A stretch of DNA of 26,576 nucleotides from an uncultured Spirochaetales bacterium (GTDB lineage: Bacteria; Spirochaetota; Spirochaetia; Sphaerochaetales; Sphaerochaetaceae). Shown here in pieces: positions 6,781-12,785 of this stretch. Made by a program: the position numbers and the translations under genes. Numbering within the stretch: position 1 is the first letter of the stretch; each line of letters opens with the position of its first letter. The DNA is taken from assembly GCA_949292445.1 (NCBI GenBank), contig CASEZU010000137.1:1-26576 (forward strand). Direction: 5' to 3'. Under the pieces are notes generated by a model. The model was not told the origin of the DNA, made no database searches, and worked only from the letters and a program-made list of their open reading frames with translations.

Positions 6781-8447
6781 TGAATATCCAGGATCTCAGG
6801 AAGAATCATCTGAGGAAGACCCCTGTACTTGCGACTGTATCGGGGGTCGCCTCCACCAAGAAGGAGCTCATCGAACTCTTCGACAGGAAGATACCGAGCA
6901 TCGATATCATCACGACAAAGAGTTTTCAGGTTACGCCGAACCCGGGAAACAGAGAACCTGTAGTATGTTCTCCGTCTCCTGGTGATTTCGGCAATTCCGT
7001 AGGACTTCGGAATCCTGGAATGGAAGCGGTGCTTCCTGAGATCAGGGAACTCAGGGAGAATGGGATGAGAGCCATTCTGAACATCTCCCTCTCCGCATCA
7101 TCGCCGGAGGACTTCATCACGCTGGTGAAGGCTTTTGATCCTTACGGAGATATGCTTGAGCTCAATTTCTCCTGTCCCCATGCTGCAGCGGGGTTCGGCG
7201 CTTCGATAGGCAGTGATATCTGCATAGCCTCCTCGTATGTGCGGGCAATATGCGAGGCCTATCCGGAGAGGAAGGCCCTGCTGATAATCAAGCTGACGCC
7301 GAATGTTCCTGATATAGGCGCGATAGCCAGGGCGGTCATAGAAGCCGGCGCAGATGGGATTGCTGCCATCAACACGGTCGGTCCCAGGCTTTATATCGAG
7401 CCTCATTCAGGGGCTCCGATACTCAACAACAAGCTGGGAGGCAAGGGCGGCGCATCCGGCGAGTGGGTGAGGGAAACGGCCCTGAGCTCTATCCGCTCGA
7501 TACGTGAAGCCATAGGCGATGACCCCATCATTCTCGGAATGGGGGGAGTCACACGCCCCGGCGATGTGCGTGCGATGCTTGAAGCCGGTGCGGACAGTGT
7601 CGGTATCGGTTCTGCGCTCTCCCGTGTCATGCCTTCAAGGTGGGAGGAGTATCTCGCGGCTATGAAGAGCGGCGGGGATGTTTCTGAGCTGCTCTCAGAT
7701 GCCAACATGCTTGAATATACTCCGCACACTGTCGTGAGCAAGGAGATGCACAAGGGTGATGTGATGATCCTCACACTCTCCGGACGCATGGAATGCCAGC
7801 CTGGCGAATTCGTCTTCCTCTGGAAACCGGGTATGGGAGAGAAGCCTTTCTCCGTAGCTGTCAACGATCCTCTGACATTCCTCATCAAGAAGCGCGGTGC
7901 TTTCACAGAAGCGCTCTTCGGAGTAGAGCCTGGAGATACGGTGTACACACGCGGGCTATATGGCAGTCCGATGGTATATACTCCGTCGAAGAAGGCTCTT
8001 CTGATCGGCGGCGGCACAGGAGCGGCAGTCCTTCCTCTGATCGGTGAACGCCTCCGGAAGGATGGGACTGAGATGGATATCCGCGTGGGAATCGTCGAGA
8101 AAAGCGATGGCAAGGATCCTCTTGAGGATGTGCTTTCGGCATATGGAAGCTATCTCTCTGTTCCTGATGACGGAAAGCCCGGACGTGTTCTTGATACCAT
8201 AACGCTCTCTGATATCGAGGGGGATGTATCTGCATATATCGTTGGACCCGGAAAGATGATGGAGAAGGCTGCGGTTCTTCTCGAGAGCCTCGGCATGGAT
8301 GACAGCAGGATCTATCTTTCCATGGAGAAGAATACGATGTGCGGCATAGGAATGTGCGGCGAGTGTGTCTGCGGCGGCCATCTGCCGTGCAAGGAAGGCA
8401 CGTTCTTCACCTGGAAGACACTGAAGGAGAACGGAGCCGTTCTATGA
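6780..8447 (+). CDS. pyrDK: Dihydroorotate dehydrogenase fused to its electron-transfer subunit (PyrD-PyrK)
   Basis: This 555-residue protein joins two polypeptides that are usually separate. Residues 1 to about 300 form a class 1B dihydroorotate dehydrogenase barrel (FMN): NFSCPH (129-134) has the catalytic Cys132 typical of class 1, and ILGMGGVTRPGDV (251-263) and SVGIGSAL (273-280) are phosphate-binding strands. Residues from about 315 to 555 are PyrK-like: a flavin-domain EKPFSVAV (354-361, Lys where most have Arg), a nucleotide-binding GGGTGAAVLPL (410-420), and a [2Fe-2S] site with Cys521, Cys526, Cys529 and Cys537. Electrons from dihydroorotate would therefore pass FMN, Fe-S, FAD and NAD+ within one chain. 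It starts at the TGATG overlap with pyrF, and GGAGG at 6765-6769 supports it. Step 4 of UMP synthesis. Confidence 0.93.
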   Translation: MNIQDLRKNHLRKTPVLATVSGVASTKKELIELFDRKIPSIDIITTKSFQVTPNPGNREPVVCSPSPGDFGNSVGLRNPGMEAVLPEIRELRENGMRAILNISLSASSPEDFITLVKAFDPYGDMLELNFSCPHAAAGFGASIGSDICIASSYVRAICEAYPERKALLIIKLTPNVPDIGAIARAVIEAGADGIAAINTVGPRLYIEPHSGAPILNNKLGGKGGASGEWVRETALSSIRSIREAIGDDPIILGMGGVTRPGDVRAMLEAGADSVGIGSALSRVMPSRWEEYLAAMKSGGDVSELLSDANMLEYTPHTVVSKEMHKGDVMILTLSGRMECQPGEFVFLWKPGMGEKPFSVAVNDPLTFLIKKRGAFTEALFGVEPGDTVYTRGLYGSPMVYTPSKKALLIGGGTGAAVLPLIGERLRKDGTEMDIRVGIVEKSDGKDPLEDVLSAYGSYLSVPDDGKPGRVLDTITLSDIEGDVSAYIVGPGKMMEKAAVLLESLGMDDSRIYLSMEKNTMCGIGMCGECVCGGHLPCKEGTFFTWKTLKENGAVL

Positions 8448-9481
8448 TTGACCCGCACGTCCATCTGAGAGATTGGGGGCAGAGCGGCAAGGAGACGATA
8501 CTGCATGGCATGAGTGTCGCTTCAAGGCTAGGCTTCTCCCACCTTTTTGATATGCCGAACACTGCTCCTCCCTGCACTGACAGGGATACAATACTTGCCC
8601 GGCTTGCCGATGGCGGAGAGGCTTCTGAGAAAACAGGAGTATCCTACCACCTTTATGCCGGCCTTACAGGAGATCCTGAGCAGATAAGGGAGATGGTGGA
8701 GCTGCATGATGAGCTTTTCCCACTTGTTGTAGGTCTCAAGATGTTCGCAGGGCAGTCAACGGGGAATATGGGTATCATCGGCGTCGAGAAGCAGAGAAGT
8801 GTTTTCCGCGCTCTTGCGGATGCCGGATACAGAGGTGTCCTTGCGGTTCATGCGGAGAAAGAGGAATGCATGAAGCCGGAACTTTTCGTCCCGGGGGAAT
8901 GGGAGACACATTCGCTTGCCCGTCCGGCAGAGGCCGAGACTGAGAGTGTCTCGGATCTGGTATCGGCTGCAGAGGCTGCAGCATTCAGAGGGACCCTTCA
9001 TATCTGCCATGTCTCTGCGTCTTCGACGATCAGCCTTGTCAGGGAGCTCAGACGCCGTGTTCCTTTCAGGATAACGATGGGGGCGACGCCTCATCATGCT
9101 CTTCTCACAACAGAGGATGCGAAGGATCATAGGCGGTTTCTGAAGATGAATCCTCCGCTCAGAAGTGAGAAAGACAGGGCGGCTGTGTTCCAGGCCCTGC
9201 TCGACGGCACCATTGACTGGGCTGAGTCTGATCATGCTCCGCATATGATCGAAGATAAGGAGAAGGGAGCTTCCGGAATCCCGGGGCTTCCCGCGATGCT
9301 CCTGCTCGCATCCAGGCTCGAGGAAGCCGGAGCATCTCCGGAGAGGCTTGAAATGATATTCGGCCGTGCCGCTGCAGAGGCTTTCGGGCTTTCAGACTGG
9401 GGATCATCAGTTCCGTCAGATGCGCTGCAGCTCTATGAAAAGGAAGCAGGGGAGTATCCCTGGAATCCGTTCGCTGTCTGA
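8444..9481 (+). CDS. pyrC: Dihydroorotase, short amidohydrolase form
   Basis: The 345-residue enzyme interconverts carbamoylaspartate and dihydroorotate, step 3. The metal-site residues are present: His5 and His7 (DPHVHLRD), Lys99 (GLKMFAG, candidate carboxylated lysine, assignment tentative), His136, His189 and Asp263 (SDHAPH). DMPNT (36-40) is the typical dihydroorotase loop. The chain starts right at the metal motif and so lacks the small N-terminal beta domain of about 50 residues found in the roughly 425-residue Bacillus-type enzymes. In this it resembles the dihydroorotase domain of animal CAD. An in-frame ATG at 8339 would add 35 residues out of the pyrDK coding region and is rejected. 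The chosen ATG overlaps the pyrDK stop (ATGA), with GGAG just upstream. Last gene of the operon. Confidence 0.92.
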   Translation: MIDPHVHLRDWGQSGKETILHGMSVASRLGFSHLFDMPNTAPPCTDRDTILARLADGGEASEKTGVSYHLYAGLTGDPEQIREMVELHDELFPLVVGLKMFAGQSTGNMGIIGVEKQRSVFRALADAGYRGVLAVHAEKEECMKPELFVPGEWETHSLARPAEAETESVSDLVSAAEAAAFRGTLHICHVSASSTISLVRELRRRVPFRITMGATPHHALLTTEDAKDHRRFLKMNPPLRSEKDRAAVFQALLDGTIDWAESDHAPHMIEDKEKGASGIPGLPAMLLLASRLEEAGASPERLEMIFGRAAAEAFGLSDWGSSVPSDALQLYEKEAGEYPWNPFAV

Positions 9482-9503
9482 CTGCAGCAAGCTGCAGAAA
9501 ACC

Positions 9504-9535
9504 AAGGCTCCGGCATTTCCCCGGAGCCTTGTTCC
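9504..9535 (+). terminator. Probable terminator of the pyrimidine operon
   Basis: AAGGCTCCGG (9504-9513) and CCGGAGCCTT (9521-9530) form a perfect 10-bp stem with a 7-nt loop. The following tail, GTTCCTT, is only moderately T-rich. A smaller inverted repeat CTGCAGC/GCTGCAG (9482-9497) comes directly after the pyrC stop. Confidence 0.65.
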
Positions 9536-9600
9536 TTAATGCACGGTATATATTGAAAGGATACGGGCTTTTCCATCTCCTGAAACATTTTCCGGGATAC

Positions 9601-9629
9601 TTTTCCTCCTCTCTGTTGTGTGGTACTAT
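9601..9629 (+). promoter_or_regulatory. Candidate extended -10 promoter in front of the corA leader
   Basis: TGGTACTAT (9621-9629) is an extended -10 element (TGn plus TACTAT). A weak -35, TTTTCC, lies at 9601-9606, 17 nt away. Transcription would start near 9636, about 15 nt before the leader-peptide ATG. If a promoter further upstream is used instead, TTTCCTCC (9602-9609) could base-pair with the leader Shine-Dalgarno (9638-9645). The two readings exclude each other. Confidence 0.35.
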
Positions 9630-9650
9630 CCACCGGTGGAGGAAAGCGCT

Positions 9651-9737
9651 ATGGACGAAGGCGGCAGTATAAAACCCTTGCCTGAAAAACCGGAAGATAA
9701 GATCGTGGCCTTCGCGTTCCTCTTTTCTATGAGGTGA
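9651..9737 (+). CDS. Candidate acidic, proline-containing leader peptide of corA (28 aa)
   Basis: A small ORF starts at ATG 9651 with a strong Shine-Dalgarno GGAGGAAA (9638-9645) 5 nt before it and stops at TGA 9735-9737, 23 nt before corA. The peptide begins with two acidic residues (MDEGGS), continues IKPLPEKPED with three prolines mixed with Glu/Asp, and ends hydrophobic. Acidic and proline-rich N-terminal segments in MgtL of E. coli and related leaders destabilise translating ribosomes at low Mg2+ and so control Mg2+ transporter genes. Since the next gene is a Mg2+ channel, an analogous role is an attractive inference. No sequence homology is claimed and expression is unproven. Confidence 0.5.
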   Translation: MDEGGSIKPLPEKPEDKIVAFAFLFSMR

Positions 9738-9747
9738 TCTGAAGGCC
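9707..9747 (+). promoter_or_regulatory. Hairpin between leader peptide and corA Shine-Dalgarno
   Basis: GGCCTTC (9707-9713) pairs with GAAGGCC (9741-9747), and the inner CCTC (9719-9722) pairs with GAGG (9731-9734). The structure starts within the leader ORF, spans its stop codon and ends 1 nt before the corA Shine-Dalgarno AAGGAG (9749-9754). A ribosome finishing the leader peptide would have to open it, so translation of the leader could control access to corA. There is no T tract, so it is not a plain terminator. Functional role is inferred. Confidence 0.4.
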
Positions 9748-9760
9748 CAAGGAGAGCCAG

Positions 9761-10801
9761 ATGATCACAAGGAGAACGGATTTAACTCCAAACCAGAAAT
9801 ATACCTGGATTGACTGCAGGGAGATCGATAAAGAGGATATCTCGATCCTAACGGATGAGTATCTCATCTCGTCTGAGCTTCTTGCGGATATCATGGATGC
9901 TGACGAGCAGAGCCGTATTGAGAAAGAGGATGATTACACTGTCATCATCTGCCGTCTTCCTTCTGCGGAAGAGGATGATGAGAAACCTCTGGAGAGAACT
10001 ACAATCCCTCTGGGCATAGTGCTTTATCCTGACAAGATAATAACTGTCTGCCGCGGGGACAGCGTTGTCATTGATGATTTCGCAAGGCATCGCTTCCGCC
10101 AGTGCCCTGTCGATACCATGGAAGGCTTTGTCGTCTCCATCCTCGGCCGCGCGGCGCTTGTCTACATCAGGTTCCTCAAATACATAAACAGGCAGAAGGA
10201 TCTTGTCGAGGAACAGCTCCATCAGTCGATCATGAACTATGAGCTGATACAGCTTCTGCAGATACAGAAGTCGCTTGTCTATCTCACGACAGGCCTGACT
10301 GATAATGAGGTTCTTCTTGAGAAGCTGCAGAAGACTCCGTATTTCCATCTCTCATCGGAGGAGGAGATGGAGTTTCTCGAGGACAGTATTACGGATAACA
10401 AGCAGGCTATCGCGATGGCCAATATCTATTCTGACATCCTCACAGGAACAATGGATGCGTTCGCTTCTGTCATCGGCAACAACATGAACGTGATCATGAA
10501 AAGGCTCACGATAATCTCTCTTTCCCTGATGTTCCCGACATTCATAACGGGTTTCTTCGGCATGAATGTGGATATTCCCGGAATGAGCGGCAAGTGGGCC
10601 TGGCTCTTCCTTCTCGGACTGTGCGCCCTTGTTGCCGTAGTCGGTACGATCATCGTATCTGACAGGAAGAACCGTTCTGTGATCATGGCCGGTCTCGGCG
10701 AGAAGCGTGGCAGGAAGAGGCGGAAGAAGGCAGAGCAGCATTCGCCCTCCGAGATCAAGTACCTCCGCAGGAAGAAGCACACGCTGGAAGGCGATGACTG
10801 A
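9761..10801 (+). CDS. corA: CorA-family Mg2+ (Co2+/Ni2+) channel
   Basis: The 346-residue inner-membrane protein has the CorA plan: a large acidic N-terminal cytoplasmic domain (about 1-245, including the long stalk helix), then two C-terminal transmembrane helices (about 249-266 and 279-300) joined by the selectivity loop. The signature is GMN at 267-269, here preceded by Phe (GFFGMN) rather than the more common Tyr. The family forms homopentamers that admit Mg2+ when cytosolic Mg2+ is low. After the second helix there is an unusually long basic tail of about 45 residues (RKKAEQHSPSEIKYLRRKKH region), longer than the short Lys-rich ends of most CorA proteins. The Shine-Dalgarno AAGGAG precedes the ATG. 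The gene ends directly against the convergent rlmI with no spacer. Confidence 0.93.
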   Translation: MITRRTDLTPNQKYTWIDCREIDKEDISILTDEYLISSELLADIMDADEQSRIEKEDDYTVIICRLPSAEEDDEKPLERTTIPLGIVLYPDKIITVCRGDSVVIDDFARHRFRQCPVDTMEGFVVSILGRAALVYIRFLKYINRQKDLVEEQLHQSIMNYELIQLLQIQKSLVYLTTGLTDNEVLLEKLQKTPYFHLSSEEEMEFLEDSITDNKQAIAMANIYSDILTGTMDAFASVIGNNMNVIMKRLTIISLSLMFPTFITGFFGMNVDIPGMSGKWAWLFLLGLCALVAVVGTIIVSDRKNRSVIMAGLGEKRGRKRRKKAEQHSPSEIKYLRRKKHTLEGDD

Positions 10802-12025
10802 TCATTTCAGTACTCTTATGATGAATCCTTTCAGGTACTCGCTCTCAGGGAAGGAGAGACGCACCGGATGATCCTCTCCTGCGCTCAGGGTGCGGAGAAT
10901 CTGTATCTCACAGCCTGCATCTGCTGCCGCCCATGAGAGCATCAGACGGAAATCCTCCCTGGTCATTGCCCCTGAGCATGAGTATGTGGCTATTATTCCG
11001 CCATTCCGGATCTTCATCATTGCCACTCTGTTGAGGTCCTTATAGGCTTTCATCGCATTGTCAAGCGATCCCTTTGTCTTCGCGAGCTTCGGAGGATCGA
11101 GGATCATCATGTCATATTTTCCATCCTCAGAATTCCTTATCCATTCGAAGGCATTCGCGGCAGTTATCGTTACCTTCTCTCTTGCGCCTGCCGGAAGGAC
11201 TTTCCTGTCTTCATTGAGATGTATCTGATAGAGAAGATGGCGCAGCGCCGATTCCGATGAATCGACAGCATCGACCGAGGCCGCACCGCCCCTGAGCGAA
11301 TGCAGCGTGAATGCGCCTGTGTAAGAGAAGAGATCCAGCACGCATCTTCCGGCGGCGTACTCCTCCACGATTTCCCTGTTGTCCCTCTGATCACAGTAGA
11401 AGCCGGATTTCTGTCCTTTCCCGGGAGCAGCCTCATACCATATTCCGTTTTCTATGAAGCGCACATTGTCACGGCTGCAGTCCTCCTGCGTCTCCTTTCC
11501 GTCCCTGAAGTGCCTGATCTTCTCCGGAAGGCCTTCCGGTCCTGCGAACTGCTTGTCCGTGACAGCTTCTATCAGGGAAGGGCGGAGCAGCCTGTCAAGC
11601 TCTGAAGCGATTGCCGGCAAAAACGAGGAGGCAAAGCGTGATGAAATGATCGCCCTAAGCTCCCTGCCATATGCATCCACAGCCAGGCCCGGAATGAAGT
11701 CGGCCTCTCCGTGGATCAGCCGGAAAGCTGTCGTATCTTCCCTTGAGAAAAACGGACGCCTTCTCTCAACAGCTTCCCTGACAAGCCTTCTCACCAGGCC
11801 CTCTCCTGTTTCCTCATTCCTGTTCCATGATATGAGGCGGAGCGTTATGTGGCTTTTCACATCATACCATCCGTAGGCTATGAATGCGCCCGATGATGTT
11901 GAAACTTCTGCCCAGTCCGCTTCGCCTGCAGCTGGTTCAATGCTGTCTATTGCTCCGGAGAAAACCCAGGGGTGGTGGCGCCTGAGCGCCTTATCCTTTC
12001 CTTCCTTGACCGTGATTCTGTACAT
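10802..12025 (-). CDS. rlmI: RlmI-type 23S rRNA (cytosine-C5) methyltransferase
   Basis: The 407-residue protein matches E. coli RlmI, which makes m5C1962 in 23S rRNA. It has an N-terminal PUA domain (about 1-75; RRHHPWVFSGAI at 15-26), a central domain, and a class I SAM-binding methyltransferase domain: QRDNR (213-217), VLDLFSYTGAFTL (229-241, motif I), ILDPPK (308-313, motif IV) and TYSCSGAM (347-354), with Cys350 as candidate nucleophile. The C-terminal DHPV...YLKGF block is also RlmI-like. There is no Shine-Dalgarno. A -10-like TACGAT lies 6 nt before the ATG, so the mRNA is probably leaderless. The gene diverges from gph and converges on corA with abutting stop codons. Exact target base is inferred from family. 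Confidence 0.88.
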   Translation of the reverse strand: MYRITVKEGKDKALRRHHPWVFSGAIDSIEPAAGEADWAEVSTSSGAFIAYGWYDVKSHITLRLISWNRNEETGEGLVRRLVREAVERRRPFFSREDTTAFRLIHGEADFIPGLAVDAYGRELRAIISSRFASSFLPAIASELDRLLRPSLIEAVTDKQFAGPEGLPEKIRHFRDGKETQEDCSRDNVRFIENGIWYEAAPGKGQKSGFYCDQRDNREIVEEYAAGRCVLDLFSYTGAFTLHSLRGGAASVDAVDSSESALRHLLYQIHLNEDRKVLPAGAREKVTITAANAFEWIRNSEDGKYDMMILDPPKLAKTKGSLDNAMKAYKDLNRVAMMKIRNGGIIATYSCSGAMTREDFRLMLSWAAADAGCEIQILRTLSAGEDHPVRLSFPESEYLKGFIIRVLK

Positions 12026-12041
12026 GGTTCAATCGTACAGA
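12017..12041. repeat. Inverted repeat across the rlmI start codon and -10 box
   Basis: TCTGTAC (12017-12023) and GTACAGA (12035-12041) are perfect 7-bp inverted repeats separated by 11 nt. They flank and partly include the rlmI initiator codon (12023-12025) and the -10 hexamer (12032-12037). It could be a protein-binding operator or, if the message has an upstream leader, a hairpin that holds the start codon in its loop. Confidence 0.45.
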
Positions 12042-12060
12042 GTGTCACTGCTGTGTGCAA
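12032..12060 (-). promoter_or_regulatory. Candidate leaderless promoter of rlmI
   Basis: On the minus strand TTGCAC (complement of 12055-12060) and TACGAT (complement of 12032-12037) are exactly 17 nt apart, and the ATG follows the -10 box after 6 nt. Transcription should start at or within a base of the A of ATG. Confidence 0.5.
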
Positions 12061-12082
12061 GAAGGTGATGAAAGAGTAGAAT
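12054..12082 (+). promoter_or_regulatory. Candidate leaderless promoter of gph
   Basis: TAGAAT (12077-12082) lies 6 nt before the ATG at 12089. The -35 region (12054-12059, TGTGCA) is weak and overlaps the -35 of the divergent rlmI promoter. GGAGG (12083-12087) looks like a Shine-Dalgarno but is only 1 nt from the ATG, which is too close to work. Confidence 0.45.
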
Positions 12083-12088
12083 GGAGGC

Positions 12089-12751
12089 ATGAAGGCGGTA
12101 TTTTTCGATCTTGACGGTACACTTCTCGACACACTTCCTGATATCAGGAATGCCCTCAATTATGCTCTCAGGGCATATGACGGTGAGGAGGCCTCTCCGG
12201 AGGATGTCAGGAGGTATGTCGGCAGGGGGCTGCACAGGGCACTTGCCAAAGCTGTTGTTGAAAAGCATCCCAAAGGGATGGATGAGGATGAACTGGAACT
12301 GATGTTCCAGCTGATGCTCAGCTGCTACAGCCGGCATCCTGTGGATGAGACAAAGCCGTATCCCGGGATACCGGAACTGCTGGATTCTCTCAGGAATAAG
12401 GGAATCAGGCTGGGGATAGTCTCGAACAAATCCGATCCGCTTGTGCAGGAAATCATAGGAAAGCTCCTGCCGGACCGTTTCTCCTTTGTATCCGGAGAGA
12501 AGCCGGGGTATCCGCTCAAGCCGGATCCTGCATTGCTTCTTGCCGGTCTGGCGGCAGTGGGATCCAGCGCGGCTGAGGCTGTGTATATCGGAGACAGTGA
12601 GGTCGATGCTGAGACGGGAAAGCGGGCAGGTGTACGTACTCTCATTGTCTCCTATGGCTTCCGCAGCCGTGCGGAGCTCGAAAGCGGAGGCGTGGAGGTT
12701 GCCGCCGACAGTGTCAGCGCACTTGAGGAAATACTGGAGAGTATTCTCTGA
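12089..12751 (+). CDS. gph: HAD-superfamily hydrolase, phosphoglycolate phosphatase-like
   Basis: The 220-residue protein is a HAD phosphatase with a small helical cap, of the Gph/PGP type. Motif I is FFDLDGTLLDT, with nucleophile Asp7 and acid/base Asp9. Motif II is at Ser112 (VSNKSD), the motif III Lys is Lys144 (LKPDP) and motif IV is GDSEVD with Asp169 and Asp173. Typical substrates are 2-phosphoglycolate or other small phosphate esters; which one cannot be told from sequence. The start is fixed by an in-frame TAG at 12077-12079 and by motif I directly at the N terminus. Initiation is probably leaderless. The phosphohexomutase follows after 34 nt with its own Shine-Dalgarno and possible promoter. 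Confidence 0.82.
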   Translation: MKAVFFDLDGTLLDTLPDIRNALNYALRAYDGEEASPEDVRRYVGRGLHRALAKAVVEKHPKGMDEDELELMFQLMLSCYSRHPVDETKPYPGIPELLDSLRNKGIRLGIVSNKSDPLVQEIIGKLLPDRFSFVSGEKPGYPLKPDPALLLAGLAAVGSSAAEAVYIGDSEVDAETGKRAGVRTLIVSYGFRSRAELESGGVEVAADSVSALEEILESIL

Positions 12752-12762
12752 TATGTTAAAAT
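12735..12762 (+). promoter_or_regulatory. Candidate extended -10 promoter of the phosphohexomutase gene
   Basis: TGTTAAAAT (12754-12762) is an extended -10 with TAAAAT, five of six consensus matches. TGGAGA (12735-12740) lies 16 nt upstream as a possible -35. It is at the very end of gph, so the downstream gene may be transcribed both from here and by readthrough. Confidence 0.4.
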
Positions 12763-12785
12763 GAGAAGATAAGGAGGAGAACAGG

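Noticed and set aside
7403..8113. Long minus-strand open frame (236 codons) antisense to pyrDK
   Set aside because: Its translation is rich in Ser, Pro and Arg and resembles no family; it is a shadow of the strongly supported plus-strand gene.
8339..8443. Upstream in-frame ATG for pyrC
   Set aside because: The extra 35 residues come from the iron-sulfur coding region of pyrDK and have no dihydroorotase counterpart.
9541..9760. M-box (ykoK) Mg2+ riboswitch in front of corA
   Set aside because: I could not find the conserved M-box core or its stem order; the leader is short and carries an ORF instead.
12083..12087. GGAGG as Shine-Dalgarno of gph
   Set aside because: It is 1 nt from the ATG, too close for 30S positioning; a -10 box at the leaderless distance explains the site better.
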